Of a stretch of 64,000 bases of DNA, positions 31,161 to 43,645 are shown one piece after another (position 1 is the first letter of the stretch; each line of letters opens with the position of its first letter). The DNA comes from Morella rubra (Eukaryota > Streptophyta > Magnoliopsida > Fagales > Myricaceae), in contig CM025849.1 in the NCBI GenBank assembly GCA_003952965.2, positions 4,129,103 to 4,193,102 of the forward strand, read 5' to 3'. The notes under the pieces were generated by a model, which ran no database searches, had not been told where the DNA came from, and saw only the letters and a program-made list of their open reading frames with translations. Position numbers and translations under genes: made by a program.

Positions 31161-32459
31161 GTTCGAGTCAGTTTACACGCACCTTGACTAGTTTTGAAAC
31201 CTATGCAGTCTTCTGTCCCATGCAAACAGACAATTACCATCAAATGCCTTGAGAGTGGTCCCAAAAGGTTGGTAGCACCAATGAGGTTTTGAGCTTGAAA
31301 TCTTGGAGGGATCTAGCAAACTACCATGACCCAAGCCTTCACTATACACTAGGCTAACTCTTAAAGCTGGTTATAAGACATATTAGGCTCTTAGAACTTG
31401 CTATATATGTATTTTTCCCAAGATATTATATATTAGATCATTCATTGTTCCGAGCTTATATATTCTATCCATATTGGTAATTGATTAACAGATGATTAAT
31501 TTGAAAAATCAATTGACGAAGACTTCAATTAATTTTTTTCAAAGACTTTAATTATCCAGTCAAGGATGATCTCGGTATTAATTGATCAAAACCTTGAATT
31601 AAGCCGTAAGAGTAGGGGTCCATTGACACCTGTTAGAGCATGCCCACATTGAATTCATGGATTGAGTAGCCAATCATTGCGAATAGACTTGGGTATCCAC
31701 ACTTGCTCACTAGAGTCTGATCTATAGACAACCAGCTCCATGCAATATCTATTAATTCAAATGAGGAGGATAGTTGTTGCGATAAGGTGACATTTGAATG
31801 GAGTTATAAAAATAATTATTTCTCTCCATCATCACAATCATTTGAAACTTTCGAACTTTGTCGTGGATTAAATCTGAATTTGACCTTTATCTCTTAGCCT
31901 TCAAAGAATCCAATTGCTACATGTATAAGTGTCCCTAATATTGTTGACTTAGATTTATAAATATTTATCATTTTGGTTATGAGATATCTCACATTAATTC
32001 CTGCTCAAAAAACAAGGTGACATCATCTATTTTTGAGATTTTTTTTTCTCGCATTGTTTCCAAACATCTGACAGCAATAATTCGTGTGAATATAATGAGA
32101 GAGAGTGAGACAGAATTAAGGGGTAGCAACAATATAGAGGCCCCACTCAGGTAGAGAACCCAATCTGAGCCCACGCCCAAAAAACGAAGAGAAAAAAAAG
32201 AACCGGAAGGGGAGCTAGCTGCGAAGATGTTCATTTTATAAAAAATTGTAAGGCATGTTTGTTTTGATGAGATTTTTAAGATTTGAAGAGTTTTGAAAAT
32301 TTTTAGATGATGTTGGAGTTGTATTGATATTTGTGTAGAAGTTATTGACTTTATTAATAAGTGTGAGAAAAGAAGTTATGTTTTTTAAGGTTGTTATTTG
32401 TAGATTATCTTTATTGGAATGTGTGTAGAAGAGAAAATATAAAATAATATTTATATTGA
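31161..32459. other. intergenic DNA with degenerate module pieces, no gene seen
   Basis: Short repeats of the module are recognisable near 31440-31620 (GGATGATCTCGGTATTAATTG, AACCTTGAATTAAGCCGTAAG in part). From about 32250 AT-rich DNA begins with AGGCATGTTTGTTTTGATGAG, which resembles the start of the MITE at 48503. No coding evidence. Confidence 0.4.
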
Positions 32460-32815
32460 TTTTTTAATTTCTATTTTTTTATTGTGATACAAATTTTATT
32501 TTTTTATAATATTTATTATAATTTCGAAAATCTCTTTTATTATTTTCTATTTTTTATTGTGTGATACAATGTTGATTTTATTTATTATAATATTTATTAT
32601 AATTCCCAAAATCCCTTTTATTTTATTTTCTATTTTTTATTGTGATACAAATGTTGATATTTACTTATAATATTTATTATATTTCTGAAAAATCCCTTTT
32701 ATTTTCTATTTTCTATTTTTTATTGTGATACAAATGTTGATATTTATTTATAGTAGGGATATAATTTAACAAAATCCCTTTTGTTTTATATTTCCTTTGT
32801 GATACAAATGTATAA
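32460..32815. repeat. AT-rich minisatellite, about 5 units of 70-85 bp
   Basis: Each unit contains TATTTTTTATTGTGATACAA and TTATAATATTTATTATAATT, then an AAATCCCTTTTATTT block. Units begin near 32472, 32545, 32625, 32705 and 32780. No reading frame. Confidence 0.75.
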
Positions 32816-34265
32816 AAGACACTGAGGCGTTTCCAAAAAAAATACGAGAAATCTAAAACAACGTTTTTAATCCTAAATTTGGATTGTCACTTGAAATATT
32901 GCTAGTTACAATCATTGACACTTGAAATTTGGATTGTCATATAAATAAATGAGAAAAAACAAAATGCCACACAGAGAAAGATTGTTTCAGTTAAGGCTCC
33001 TGTCATGTTGCACAAAATAGAGCTCTTTAGTTTGAGGCAACTTTAATTGCCACTTAGGATATTGATAACTTGAAACAGTCCTTCAGCTTTCAGGTACCTG
33101 AATTAGACCTAGGACAATGCATAGTCAGTAGTAACAACACATTGCAACGAGCAATACAATACATTAAGGAAAGCAGTTGTGAATCAAGCATACTAGCAAT
33201 CATCCTACATTGCCTGTTTTGCTAAAAAGACTGGTTTGGGCCAATTGTCAGTAGCATTATTGGTACCATGAAGTAGATGAAGATTAGCATGTCTATCAAA
33301 CAACTTTCAAATTGTAGATATTTGGCAATTAGAGAGTTTCAACTCTTTCTCTATGTTGGTTATAGTCTACATATTTGAAACTTGGCAATTACAGAGTTAA
33401 AGTTGGACAAAATCAACCATAACAGGTAGCCGAAATGGAGTGGAAACTTCAAAAATATAAAACCTTTGATAACTGCATCACTTGATACGTGTAAAAAACA
33501 GTTGAACTAAATTTTAGTGGCATTCATTTCTAGCATTGAAAGTTTACTATTCTATTAATTACACCTGGAATTGTACTCTAAAATGAACATTACTTAACTG
33601 TGGAGCTATGGGTGGGGCTTCTAAAGGTACCTGTTTTTCACTTCTTAACAGCAAATTACTTTTAGGCAGCAAACTGAAGCATTTGCATATTGGATCTCTA
33701 TGATCATTGGTATTGTGTAAATAACTTACCCTTGGCTGATGGGTGCCTTAACTAATGTAAGGTAGTCGAGCTAGACATGACCTGTCTTTCTATTGTCAAC
33801 CTATGTTTTCTATCCCCAGAGAAGTCTCAAATGGGAATCGGGTTGAGAATCCAGTGCAGATCAACCCTAGTATATGCAAAAATCTCTTTTGTAGGGACAG
33901 AATGGGATGGGGTGAAAGGATTACTCGCAACCTGTTTATATAGGTGTACTTTCACATCACCTAGCAATCTAATAGAAGTGCATGCCTTATTACTCTAATC
34001 ATGACTGAGAGTGAGAGTTGCAGACTTATTAAATTCTAATATCGAATATATATAATTTTTATGCTAATACTTATTCAATTCTTAAAAATTGCTTCTCAGA
34101 TTCGTTTTTGTTGGAACTTCAAATTTCTTGAAATAATTAACAAACACATGATCAATCATATAAGCAACCTGTTTATACATATTCGTTTTTTTTTTCTGAA
34201 TTTATAGAGGAAAGATTACAGATACTATCCCCATATGTTTTTGTATTGGCTAAACAAACCCACGA
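32816..34265. other. intergenic DNA, no gene seen
   Basis: No long or conserved reading frame; the 73-codon frame at 33777-33998 has no recognisable domain. No repeat of this interval was noticed elsewhere in the window. Confidence 0.4.
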
Positions 34266-34466
34266 TCAATCATATAAGCAATAGTTAATTGAAGCAAGTC
34301 TGTTACTGAAGAAATGAGTTTGGGCAAGAAAAAACAAAAAAAGCCTCTGAGAAACACAGCAACAGAGAGAACGCAGAGAAACACTTGAGAGAAAAAGAAG
34401 CAGATTGACCGCCATTTTCAAAATCAATGGGCGTTCACTCAAGTTCAATCGCATAGAGAGACAAGA

Positions 34467-34467
34467 T

Positions 34468-34503
<36 letters not shown>
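34467..34503. repeat. GA microsatellite
   Basis: An interrupted GA run of about 37 bases. On the minus strand it is a CT-rich tract, which in plants often lies in 5' UTRs or proximal promoters. Confidence 0.85.
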
Positions 34504-34579
34504 TTACAGACTTTTGAGATCTGAGAATCAATCTCCAATCGGGAAATCAACAAATCGGTGAAATCAGAGTTGTTCAAGG

Positions 34580-34905
34580 GAAAAACAACTCACTTGGCTA
34601 TGATCACAGCGGCAGGTAAGAGGCGCCGTGACTGAGAAGTTGTTGAAGCTGAGCTCCTGGAACGCTTAGGGCTCTATGTCTTGCGTTTCGAGTTGTATAT
34701 CCTCCTCTGTGGTTTTGCAGCTTCAACGTTCCCTTCGTCAGCCATAGCTCGAGGCAAACGTCTCCTCATCCTGCCGCTGCTCGTATGCTTGGCAGAGATG
34801 CCTTCTTTCATGTCAACAGGGGAGGGGGGAAAAATCGAAAAACAGACCGAAGTCAGCTTTCATCAGGTGAAATGGCCATATTCACCCTCAACTAACTCAA
34901 CTTAG
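34580..34905 (-). other. GC-richer segment, possible first exon remnant (minus strand)
   Basis: This island is richer in G+C than its surroundings. On the minus strand an ATG near 34812 opens 45 codons (MKEGISAKHTSSGRMRRRLP, then AMADEGNVEAAKPQRR) before a stop, and a GTGAGT donor-like site follows near 34594, next to the CT-rich tract. This resembles the 5' end of a gene, but no second exon or family is recognised, so it may be a truncated fragment. Confidence 0.2.
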
Positions 34906-35859
34906 AAGAAATCAGTCGGGCTTTTTCGTCCATTCACAAGCCTTCAAATTTAATTCACTAACCGTGGGGGGGCCACATGTTTTACACAAACCCATTTTAC
35001 CCTTCACCTTTTATGTTCTCAACGTAGCAAAGTAGGATACTTCCGTAATTCTTCATCAGTTTGACCAGGGTAGATTTGAAAAAACATTACCTGCATCCTT
35101 CGTTTCAACGTGTTCGATTTGAGTAGGTAGAAACTTGAGTGCGAATTTTAAAAAATTCAGCGAAACGAACAAGCCCTAAGATTTGTAGGATTTTTTATAG
35201 TATCGTGAATTTTACGTAGATTGGAGTTATATAAGTTTTAATGAAAATTTTAAAGATATTTAATTTTTATTGGAGTTTGTTAAAAAGTGTAAAAATAGAT
35301 GATTTGATGTAATTTTTTAGCAATAAAGTATTAGAGTTTGGTGAAAAATTATGGAGAAAAAATATTTGTTAGAATTTATTTTGAAAATGTATTGAAGTTT
35401 ATGGGAAAAGTTGTTAGAGTTTGTGTTATAGATATTAGTGTTTGTGCAGGATTTTTTGAGATTTTGAATGTTCCTTTTATGAATTTTGTTGTATTCATTG
35501 TAGCCTATAATACTTCTGCAAATGAACACCTAAGAATTAGGGTTGTGCACCCTGGGCTGAGGCTGACCAGGTCAACCTGTTTCAGTGTTTTGACCTTACA
35601 TGCACAAGTTGAGGATTGGGCACCAATTTCAAGAATCGAAGCATTTGGCTTTCAAAATTTTAGCTATCTTGAATATATGGCTTAAAAAATAACCTCAAAA
35701 TAATCTCTCTCGAATCATCTCTTTTTTATCAAAAGAAACGTAAAAAAATTCACTACTTTTTTACCGAACACACCAAAATTTTAGGAGCCAAACACGGTAA
35801 GTTGGTTCGAGGAGATGGTTTTCCCGCCCGATTTGATCCTCTCCAATTTGGAGAGGCTA
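34906..35859. other. AT-rich intergenic DNA with a possible MITE
   Basis: Around 35158 the sequence GCGAAACGAACAAGCCCTAA resembles a MITE end (compare CGAACATAC near 48670), but a matching opposite end is not clear. The 115-codon frame at 35338-35685 is a low-complexity AT translation and is rejected as a gene. Confidence 0.3.
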
Positions 35860-36569
35860 CTTATCCAGCTTCATCCCCTACACAGTCCTGAAGACGTGAA
35901 AGAAACAAAAGTAGATGGCAAGGCCTTTCTCAAAGCACAAGTACTCCTCAATCAGGGTTCGAGATAACAAATTTTGAGAGGTGGTGGTGGCGAGGGCCAC
36001 GGGAAGGAAGAAGACTCCTGTCTTAAAACATGTTTAAAAATCTGACAGAACATATAAAGCATTAGCATGGATATGAAATCCGTTGCTAAAGCAGAGTACA
36101 TTATTGAGACGACATCCAATGACTGCAATAAAAAGGTAAAGTAGTCCAACAAGCATTAAAGCACAGATGCTTTGAAAACTACATGGTGGAAGGCCTAAAG
36201 AAACTCTAGAAAGTGAAAGCCAGGACAAGAAGTCCATCAATAGTTGCAGAGCCTCACCAAATATCGGTGAAATACGTACTTGCCAAGGTGGCCATGGCAC
36301 GATTCCAAGGGTTCTCATAGTAATCGTTCAGCTTTTTACTAAGATTGTGTTTAGAGTCTATGTCAAATTCATCATCTGCCACAATCTCATTGCAAAGTTT
36401 ATTGATGAGTTCTGACGCTGCATCATTGCCACCGAGCACGTTAGCGATCACCTCTCTGTCAACCAGCAAATCCACATCTTTTGCAGTGAAGACAAGATTA
36501 TCCAATACCAGCATATACTTGCAGACTTGAGTTTCGCGAGGATAATGACACTGCTCCAGAGCCATGAGG
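35860..36569 (-). pseudogene. DUF247 copy C, C-terminal fragment and 3' flank
   Basis: On the minus strand only the C-terminal third of a DUF247 gene remains, from about 36567: MALEQCHYPRETQVCKYMLV, DVDLLVDREVIANVLGG, LSKKLNDYYENPWNRAM. The in-frame TGA near 36258 replaces the Arg of the FWRG motif, just before the membrane segment (SATIDGLLVLAFTF). The 3' flank to about 35860 matches those of A and D. The upstream end is cut at 36567-36570, where the sequence switches abruptly to gypsy reverse transcriptase in the opposite orientation. This junction is the left edge of the duplicated 7-kb block. Confidence 0.85.
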
Positions 36570-38559
36570 AAAAGTTGTTTGCAAATTTGAGAAAATGTCA
36601 TTTCTTTACTGAGAGCCTTATCTTTTTAGACTATGTGGTGTCTAGTGAAGGGATAAAAGTGGATCCTAGCAAGATTGAAGCAATCACGACTTGGCCTATA
36701 CCAAGGTCGATTCATGATATTCGAAGCTTTCATGGTCTTGCATCATTTTATCGAAGATTCATCAATCATTGCACCCATCACCGAGTGCTTGAAGGGAGGT
36801 ATTTTCAAGTGGACTAGTGAAGCCGAGAAGATTTTGAAGTTATCAATCAATCCAATCCTGTCCTTGCCAAATTTTGACATTTTGTTCAAAGTTGATTGTG
36901 ACACTTCTAATGTTGGCATTGGTGCAGTACTCAGTCAAGAAGGAAAGCCTATTGCCTTCTTTAGTGAAAAGTTGAGTGAGTCTCGCAAGAAATACTCGAT
37001 TTATGACAAAGAATTTTATGATATTGTTCGGCCTTGCATCATTGGAGTCATTATCTCCTTCCTAAGGAGTTCATCTTGTTCTCGGATCATGAGGCCTTGA
37101 AGTATTTGAATAGCCAACAAAAACTCAATTCCCGACATGCCAAATGGAGTGAGTTTTTACAATCATTTTCTTTTATTCTCAAGCATAAGGCGGGTGTTCA
37201 AAATCAAGTAGCTGATGCTTTGAGTCGTCGACATTCCTTGCTTTCTACTATGCAAGTTAATGTCTTGGGCTTTGAAGTGGTGAAAGAGCTTTACAAAGAG
37301 GATCCCTACTTTGCCAAGGTATGGGAAGAATGTTTTAAGGGTCCTTATCACTCATTTTTATTACAAAATGGTTATCTTTTCAAAGGCAATCAGTTGTGTA
37401 TTCCACAATGCTCTTTAAGGAATGTCATTATCATTGAAGCTCATGGTGGTGGACTTGCTGGTCACTTTGGTAGAGATAAAACTCTTTCTCTTATCAAAGA
37501 AAATTTTTATTGGCCAAAAATGGAGCGAGATGTTATGAGACATGTGGAGCAATGTAGAATTTGTTACATTGCCAAGAGTCATGGCCAAAACATCGGGTTA
37601 TACACTCCACTTCCAATTCCTAATTCACCTTGGGAAGATGTAAGTATGGATTTTGTTGTGGGTTTGCCAAAGACTCAAAGGAACAAAGATTCAGTTATGG
37701 TGGTTGTTGATCGCTATTCAAAGATGGCGCATTTTTTTCCTTGTAGTAAGACTCTTGATGCTTCTCATGTGGCGGATCTCTATTTTCAAGAAGTTGTTAA
37801 GCTGCATGGAATTCCAAAGACTATCACATCGGATTGAGATACGAAGTTCATGAGTCATTTTTGGCGTACTCTGTGGAGGAAGCTTGGAACTAACCTGCAA
37901 TTTAGTTCAACTTGTCATCCTCAAACCGATGGACAAACTGAAGTTGTCAATCGAAGCTTGAAAAATTTATTGCGGAGCTTTGTTGGTAAGAATATTCGTC
38001 AATGGGATTTAATTCTTGCACAAGCCGAGTTTGCTTATAATCGGTCCACTAGTCAAACTACGGGTTGTAGTCCATTTGAGATTGTCTATGGTTAGAATCC
38101 TATTAGTCCTTTGGACTTGGCTCCACTTCCTACTACTCATCAATTCAGTGGTGATGCCGAGGAGAGAGTGAAGAACATTAAGAAGTTGCATGAACAAGTT
38201 TGAGGTCGGATTCTCAAGCAAACTGAGAAGTATAAGAAGCAAGCCAACAAGCACCGAAAGAAGCAATTTTCAAAGAGGGTGATTTGGTGTGGATTCATCT
38301 AAGGAAAGAACGTTTTCTGGGAGGAAGACATGCTAAGCTTAGACCTAGAGCCGATGGTCCATTCAAAGTGCTTCAACGCATTGGTGATAATGCGTATAAA
38401 ATTGAACTTCCAGGAGAATATGGAGTTTCAGCAACCTTTAATGTTTCTGACCTGTCCCCATATCATGAAGAAGAAGATGAAGAGTTAGCCTCGAGGTCGA
38501 GTCTTTTCCAACCAAGGGAGCATGACACAGGTGTGGTCAGCACAGAAGGTCAAGATTAA
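36570..38559 (+). pseudogene. gypsy reverse transcriptase (end), RNase H and integrase, copy 2
   Basis: This is a 5'-truncated pol starting within the reverse transcriptase just after the catalytic region (the equivalent of 2025), followed by RNase H ([18 protein letters not shown]) and integrase ([36 protein letters not shown]). Compared with copy 1 it has small deletions near 36766 and 36846, a frameshift near 37030, a C-to-T change making TGA in the TSD(R)DTKF motif near 37836, a TAG near 38094 and a TGA near 38201. It keeps the base that copy 1 lost at 2632. No gag, protease or YFDD motif is present, so it is dead. Confidence 0.9.
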
Positions 38560-39430
38560 AATTAAATTCTGGAATGATTCACGAAGGGTTTCTATTCTAG
38601 ATATGGCTTGTTGGAAAGCTCTACGAATCTAGTTTCCAACGCATTAAACGGCGTACAATTTGGAGTTTTCTAGACGAAGTTATGGTTGAATTACTCCAAG
38701 GGGTCAGGCTGGCAGCTAATTCCGAGGTCCAGCGAATTTTGGACGAGTTTGCTATTTTTAGCTTGTTCTTTTGGATTTTCAACATGTCTTTTCATTTCCC
38801 TAAGAGTCTTGTATGTCTCAATTAATATTTTGGAAGATGTAATTTTCATTTACTCATGCTTGGAGGGTTGTTCCAAACTTTGCTATTTAAACCCTTCTCT
38901 TGTAGTGGAAGAAAGAGAGATTTTTTTGAGTGTTTATACACTTGAGCCTTAGGCTACTTTGAAGAAGGATTTCTTCTACAACTCTTATCTTCGGTGGATT
39001 CCAATAGGTGGCGAGTTTCTTGCTCTGAATCCCGTGTTGGATTACATTGGGTGGTGATTTCTGTATCCCTTTGTGTTATACTTGGGTGGTGAGCTTATCT
39101 ATTCGAGTGTGTGAGTTAGAGTGCACTTTTGAGTGCTTTCCCGACGTTCCCACAAACATCCCGAGATACCCATACATTATCCCGATGTCTCATTACTATC
39201 CCGAGGTGTCTATCTGTCCCGGCTTATCACTTCCCGAGGTCCTTATTACTATTCCGAGATATCTATTTATCCGGGGTTATCACTTCCCGAGGTCCCCATT
39301 ACTACCTCCGAAGTGTCCATTTCTCTCATTCCAACCATCCCAAGGTGTTCCGAGGTGATCCCGAGGTGTCCCGCGCTTTCCCCGGTTAAACCGGTATCAT
39401 TCCACAGCAATGGCAATTGAAAACTGAGAA
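38560..39430 (+). repeat. gypsy 3' LTR, copy 2, ends approximate
   Basis: Matches 4042-4900 with few differences, including the TATTTAAA box at 38884-38891 and the CCGAGGT minisatellite (about 39140-39390). The small frames here are shadows of the repeat. Confidence 0.6.
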
Positions 39431-40318
39431 AAACTTATCAATATTTAGGCATGGATCCTATGGATTTTTCTCTCAAGCAAGGAGGCACAAGTATGCTCAA
39501 GAAAGGCCTCAATAACCTTATGAACATTCTTTAACGAAACCTAATAGGATTTCCCAATCTTTCACAAGGAAAGTCTAGAAATTCAGTTGTTTCTAAAATT
39601 CGTCGGACGTCGCTCGAGCGTGGATCGAATGCGAAGTCTCTGTCTGAATTATTCATAGAGTGCTTGAGCGCAGGTCGAGTGTTAGTCAAACATCTGCCTA
39701 AATTCTTCATAGTTTGCTCGAGCGTGAGTCGAGCGTCAGTTAAATGTAAAGTTTCTGTCTAAATTCTTCATAGTTCGCTTACCTTGGGTCGAGCGTTAGT
39801 CAAACGCAAAATCGATTAACTCAAACAAACTCTGAAACGACACAGGACAAAAACATACAACTTGATAAAGACATATTTTGATACGGGATTTTGTCAATAC
39901 AAAAATTCACCAACAGCTTTATCAATTTAATTTTCAGTAATCTCATATGTTGAGAGAGGATAATATGACCTCTGATTTGTTCACTAAAGAAGGGGATTCA
40001 TGAATATCAAATGTGAATTTTGGTAGCGAAGGATTTCAAGTTACATAGAGAGTAAGTGGTCATCATGTTCAGAATGTGAGTTTAGCTTTATTGTATGGGA
40101 GGCATTGTTCGTCTTGACAAGCTTAGCTTTGGCAGTATTAGATTTTTATTTTGGTTGTTATTTGTTTCTATTTCGCAAGTTAGTTTTGTGTGTTCTTTGA
40201 ATATTTCTTTTTGTATTTGTGAACCTTGCTGTGTATGGATGTAACTGTGATATTCTTCCACCATAAGTGATAGCTTTTAGAATTATGGTCATCGTTCCTT
40301 AAAAAAAAAAAAAAAAAA
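39431..40318. repeat. downstream tandem repeat and poly-A, copy 2
   Basis: Matches 4901-5790, including four CGAGCGTGAGTCGAG-type units (about 39600-39805) and an A-run at about 40301-40318. No gene is supported. Confidence 0.5.
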
Positions 40319-40745
40319 TTTGGCAATTGTGCCTATATTAATGCATGAGATCAACATGATTTTAAAAAATTTGCTTTGATCAGTAAAGCCTTGCAATTCA
40401 CTTACTCAGAAACTTGTATTTGGCTCCCTTTATATAAACCCCCTGGCTTCGTCCTCTGCACAGGACCCAGAGGACGGCAAAAGAAACAAAAACAGAAGGC
40501 ACGTGCACTGCCTTACTCAAAGAACAAGTACTCCTCAATCACATCCACGTCAGCAGAATTTGAGAGAGCAGGGGAAGAGAGAAGCCTCTGTCTTTCACGT
40601 TTTACACAAGTTCCCCAAAAGTAATAACATAGTATTGATTGAAACACGCACTTCAAAAAGAGATACATTATTGAGAGGCCATCCAATGCATGCAATAAAA
40701 AAAGGTAAAGTAGTCCAACTAGCATTAAAGCACAGATGCTTCAAA
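40319..40745 (-). other. 3' flank of DUF247 copy D
   Basis: Non-coding sequence past the stop of copy D, paired with 5801-6208. The plus-strand frame at 40503-40982 is a shadow of the gene and its flank. Confidence 0.55.
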
Positions 40746-42155
40746 CTACATGACGAAAGGCCTAAGAAAATTCCAGAAAGCAAAAAGCAGGATGATAATT
40801 CCAACAATAGTTGCCGTGCCTCTCCAAAAATTGCTGAAATACGTATTTGTCATGGTGGCCATGGTACGATTCCAGGGGTTCTCATAGTAATCGTTCAGCT
40901 TTTTACTAAGACCATCGCCAGAGTCTTTGTCAGATTGGTCATATGGCACAATCTGATCACAAAGTGTATTGATGAGTTTTGACGCTGCTTCACTGCCACC
41001 GAGGCCGTTCGCAATCACCTTTCTGTCAACCAGCAGATCCACATCCTTTCCACTGACGATAAGATTATCCAACAGCCGTATATAGTTGCAGATGCGAGTT
41101 TCGAAAGGATAATGACACTGCTCCAGAGCCATTAGGTTTCTGTAAAGAACTTCAGTTCCTATTTCCACCAAAAAGTGTGAGAGCTCCAATCGAGGTTGCA
41201 TAAGCTCCAAGTAAGGAACACATTTGAAGCATGGTAAGCAAGCTGATATTGCTGAGCAATTTAAGCACGGAAGCCGACCCAAGATCTCGGGGTGATGGAA
41301 CTGTACGTATGGTTTTTCGTGTTTAGACCGGTTGAATTTCAACCCTGCCTCGCTCAGTGCTGTAGCGTTGTACATAGTTTCAAGCTCTCCGATTGGTGGC
41401 ATTTCATGACAGTAGTATGTTCTCAGCAAATCTGTGAAATGCGCTATCCCCTTTCCTCTCTGCTTCACAGCATCGGGTATTTTCGGGTCCTCGAAGAAAA
41501 ACTCGCAGGTAAGCTGAAGAAAGGTAGGAACATCATATCCGCGCTCCTCTAGAACCTTGTAAACGAAGTCAGAGTATAAACCCTCGAGAATAAAATACGG
41601 AAGCTGATTCTCAAGTAACATCAAGTCCTCCTTCGTAATATTCTTTCGACATGGATTAACTGATAGGTGATAGGGTATTTCAGGATTTGGGTATCCTTCA
41701 TTTGAGAGCTTCCGTGTCCATTTATGAGACCTCCAGAAGAGCTCAATGATAAAGATAGCATCCAATTTTACCATTTCCACGAACTCTTCATCTTTGATCA
41801 TTCCAAACTCCTCTGAATAGCAGTGGCGGATTTTCTGTTTCCTGCTTCTGATGAAGGTTGTGATATCCTCTTTCTTCGCTCCAGTCCTGTTACAGAAGAA
41901 ATCCAAATATCTTTTTTTTTGCTTTTCCATCTGCTCGTATTTTTTTGGGTAAGCAGGTTCCTTCTTCTCGTTTTTATCTGTCTTGTAATGAAATGGGCCT
42001 ATGGCAACTACCTGAGGAGTGTAGGCCTCTTCATTTATCTTGCGAAGCTTCGTGGGCACTTTGTAGATGCAGCAGTGTTTAGAAGGAATGTCAATGGCCC
42101 ATTGATCATTGAGTTGAATTGCAGCGGAATCATTAGCTATGGGGCTGACCTCCAT
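40746..42155 (-). CDS. DUF247 (UPF0481) plant membrane protein, copy D
   Basis: An intact 469-codon frame, the best full-length member of the cluster. It starts MEVSPIANDSAAIQLNDQWA at 42155 and contains CCIYKVPTKLRKIN, AYTPQVVAIGPFHYKT, LLENQLPYFILEGLY, a cysteine-rich LGRLPCLNCSAISACLPCFK stretch and the C-terminal membrane segment (TATIVGIIILLFAFWNF) followed by LRPFVM. The length fits the family. Compared with copy A there are only about ten residue differences, and A lacks the last six residues. A TTCAG site just upstream of the start suggests a 5' UTR intron. Function is unknown; it probably sits in a membrane through its C-terminus. It is the most likely functional DUF247 gene here. 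Confidence 0.92.
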   Translation of the reverse strand: MEVSPIANDSAAIQLNDQWAIDIPSKHCCIYKVPTKLRKINEEAYTPQVVAIGPFHYKTDKNEKKEPAYPKKYEQMEKQKKRYLDFFCNRTGAKKEDITTFIRSRKQKIRHCYSEEFGMIKDEEFVEMVKLDAIFIIELFWRSHKWTRKLSNEGYPNPEIPYHLSVNPCRKNITKEDLMLLENQLPYFILEGLYSDFVYKVLEERGYDVPTFLQLTCEFFFEDPKIPDAVKQRGKGIAHFTDLLRTYYCHEMPPIGELETMYNATALSEAGLKFNRSKHEKPYVQFHHPEILGRLPCLNCSAISACLPCFKCVPYLELMQPRLELSHFLVEIGTEVLYRNLMALEQCHYPFETRICNYIRLLDNLIVSGKDVDLLVDRKVIANGLGGSEAASKLINTLCDQIVPYDQSDKDSGDGLSKKLNDYYENPWNRTMATMTNTYFSNFWRGTATIVGIIILLFAFWNFLRPFVM

Positions 42156-43645
42156 CTTTGGAAAGACTATATGGTACCTGAATAAAATATAGAATCAACT
42201 GCCAAAAACAAAAAGAAAGGGAACAGCAGATATCATATCCATCCACTTACTATTTCTATATGGCATCTGTTAGTCTCCAGTCCCATATGCTTATTGCAAT
42301 TCGTTTTTCCAACCTTAAGGCAACTATGTCAATGCAACGCAGGAGAAGAGAAAATTCAACTAATATTATATAACGTACTCATATTATATAGTACACAACT
42401 CGTGCTTTCATTTGTCTCCCGAAAAGGCCGCTGCTCATGAATAATATGAAATTCAATGAAAATTGTAGGTCCTTGATATTTCTATTGCATAAACTTAAGG
42501 CGCAGAACATCCTGATGAATCTTTCAAACCAAACCCTATAAGTACAACGGCAGCTCGGGTTCTACTAAATATTGAAACCTTGGATCTTGAATCGAAACGA
42601 TCTAGAAATTGACTGCATTAGGATTACAGAAGAATCTCAAGAGATTATGCTAATGTAAAACTTATTTTGTTATTTGCTTTTGCTACGTACATACACATAT
42701 CAACCATGAATCGATGCATAAACGAACTAAACAGATCAATAGAAGTAATTTATAGCTAATTTTGCCAAAAAAGACATTTTACCGAGGGATTTATTCGAGA
42801 AGGTAAAGAACCTGCAAGAAATGCTTCTATTTCTTGGGCGCCGGAGTTCGTCTTCTACGCACGTACTCTCCTCCTTTGCTGTCGACAGTACTATATCTGC
42901 AATCTCGCTTCCGCTGGTATATATACTTGTGTTCTCTGTCTCGGCTGTTAGGCTGTCTCTTTCCCTCTAAGGTCAAAGAAAGGCAAATCGCGCAAAGAAG
43001 AAAGAGATCAGGGACCAATCAGGTTAGGCTGTGCCTTTTTCAATTCAGATAAAGAAATATTTCCTTCATTTTTAATCTCGACTGACTCATTTTTTTGTTG
43101 GTTTTCTTTGTCGGATATGCCCGAGAGTTGCTTTGCCTTTGGAAGGTGCATATTACCAGCTAGATTAAGAAGAGCTAACTTTTTTTTTTTTTTTCTAGGC
43201 AAGATGAGCCAGTATTATATATTAATTAAAAGGATGGGAATATGGGATACAGTTGTTTCTTTCCTACTAAGAAAGGTCGTGTAAGAAAGAGACAAGAAGT
43301 GCGGTGGGGATGTTTCCTGTTGACAAGATCGTGCATATTAATGTAGGACATGGAGCAGGTTGCACAATTATCAAAGATTAGACTAAGACCAACTTGCTTC
43401 TCAGTCTTATTCTGTACGTATTGGGGTATCTGAAATCGAAGACTTCAAATTGTTTTTATTTTTTTGACCAAGACTTTAAAAGTATTCACCGAAGGAGGGA
43501 TCTAGCTAATTGATCTAAACCTTGGATTAAGCCGAGAGCCAAGGGCTCTTACATGACGTTGCTCCATGCTCGTATTTGTCCCATGCCAATTCAAAACTTA
43601 TTTTGTTATGCTTTTGCTAAAGACCCTTGAATCGATGCATAAACG
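42156..43645 (-). promoter_or_regulatory. upstream region of DUF247 copy D (repeated module)
   Basis: The 5' flank of copy D, paired with 7604-8975. It keeps about 105 bases near 43395-43500 that copy A lacks and the AAGGTCAAAGAAAGGC segment near 42971, which is the empty-site equivalent of the Pack-MULE insertion. It has no coding content. Confidence 0.55.

Larger units (their letters stand above)
36570..43645. repeat. segmental duplication, copy 2 (pairs with 2025-8975)
   Basis: Gypsy pol 3' half, LTR, downstream repeat, DUF247 gene and upstream module occur in the same order and orientation as at 2025-8975, with high identity and small indels. The left edge is inside DUF247 copy C, where GAGG-AAAAGTTGTTT meets GAGC-AAAAGTTGTTT of copy 1 (a few bases of microhomology). 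The right edge is near 43645, at the sequence GAATCGATGCATAAACGAACT, which also begins other upstream modules. Confidence 0.88.

Noticed and set aside
35338..35685. 115-codon plus-strand frame
   Set aside because: It is a translation of AT-rich, T-biased DNA with no domain and no splice or promoter context.
6209..42155. DUF247 cluster as a self-incompatibility locus
   Set aside because: DUF247 genes mark S and Z loci in grasses, but no partner stigma-type gene is visible here and the family is large in all plants; there is no evidence for this role.
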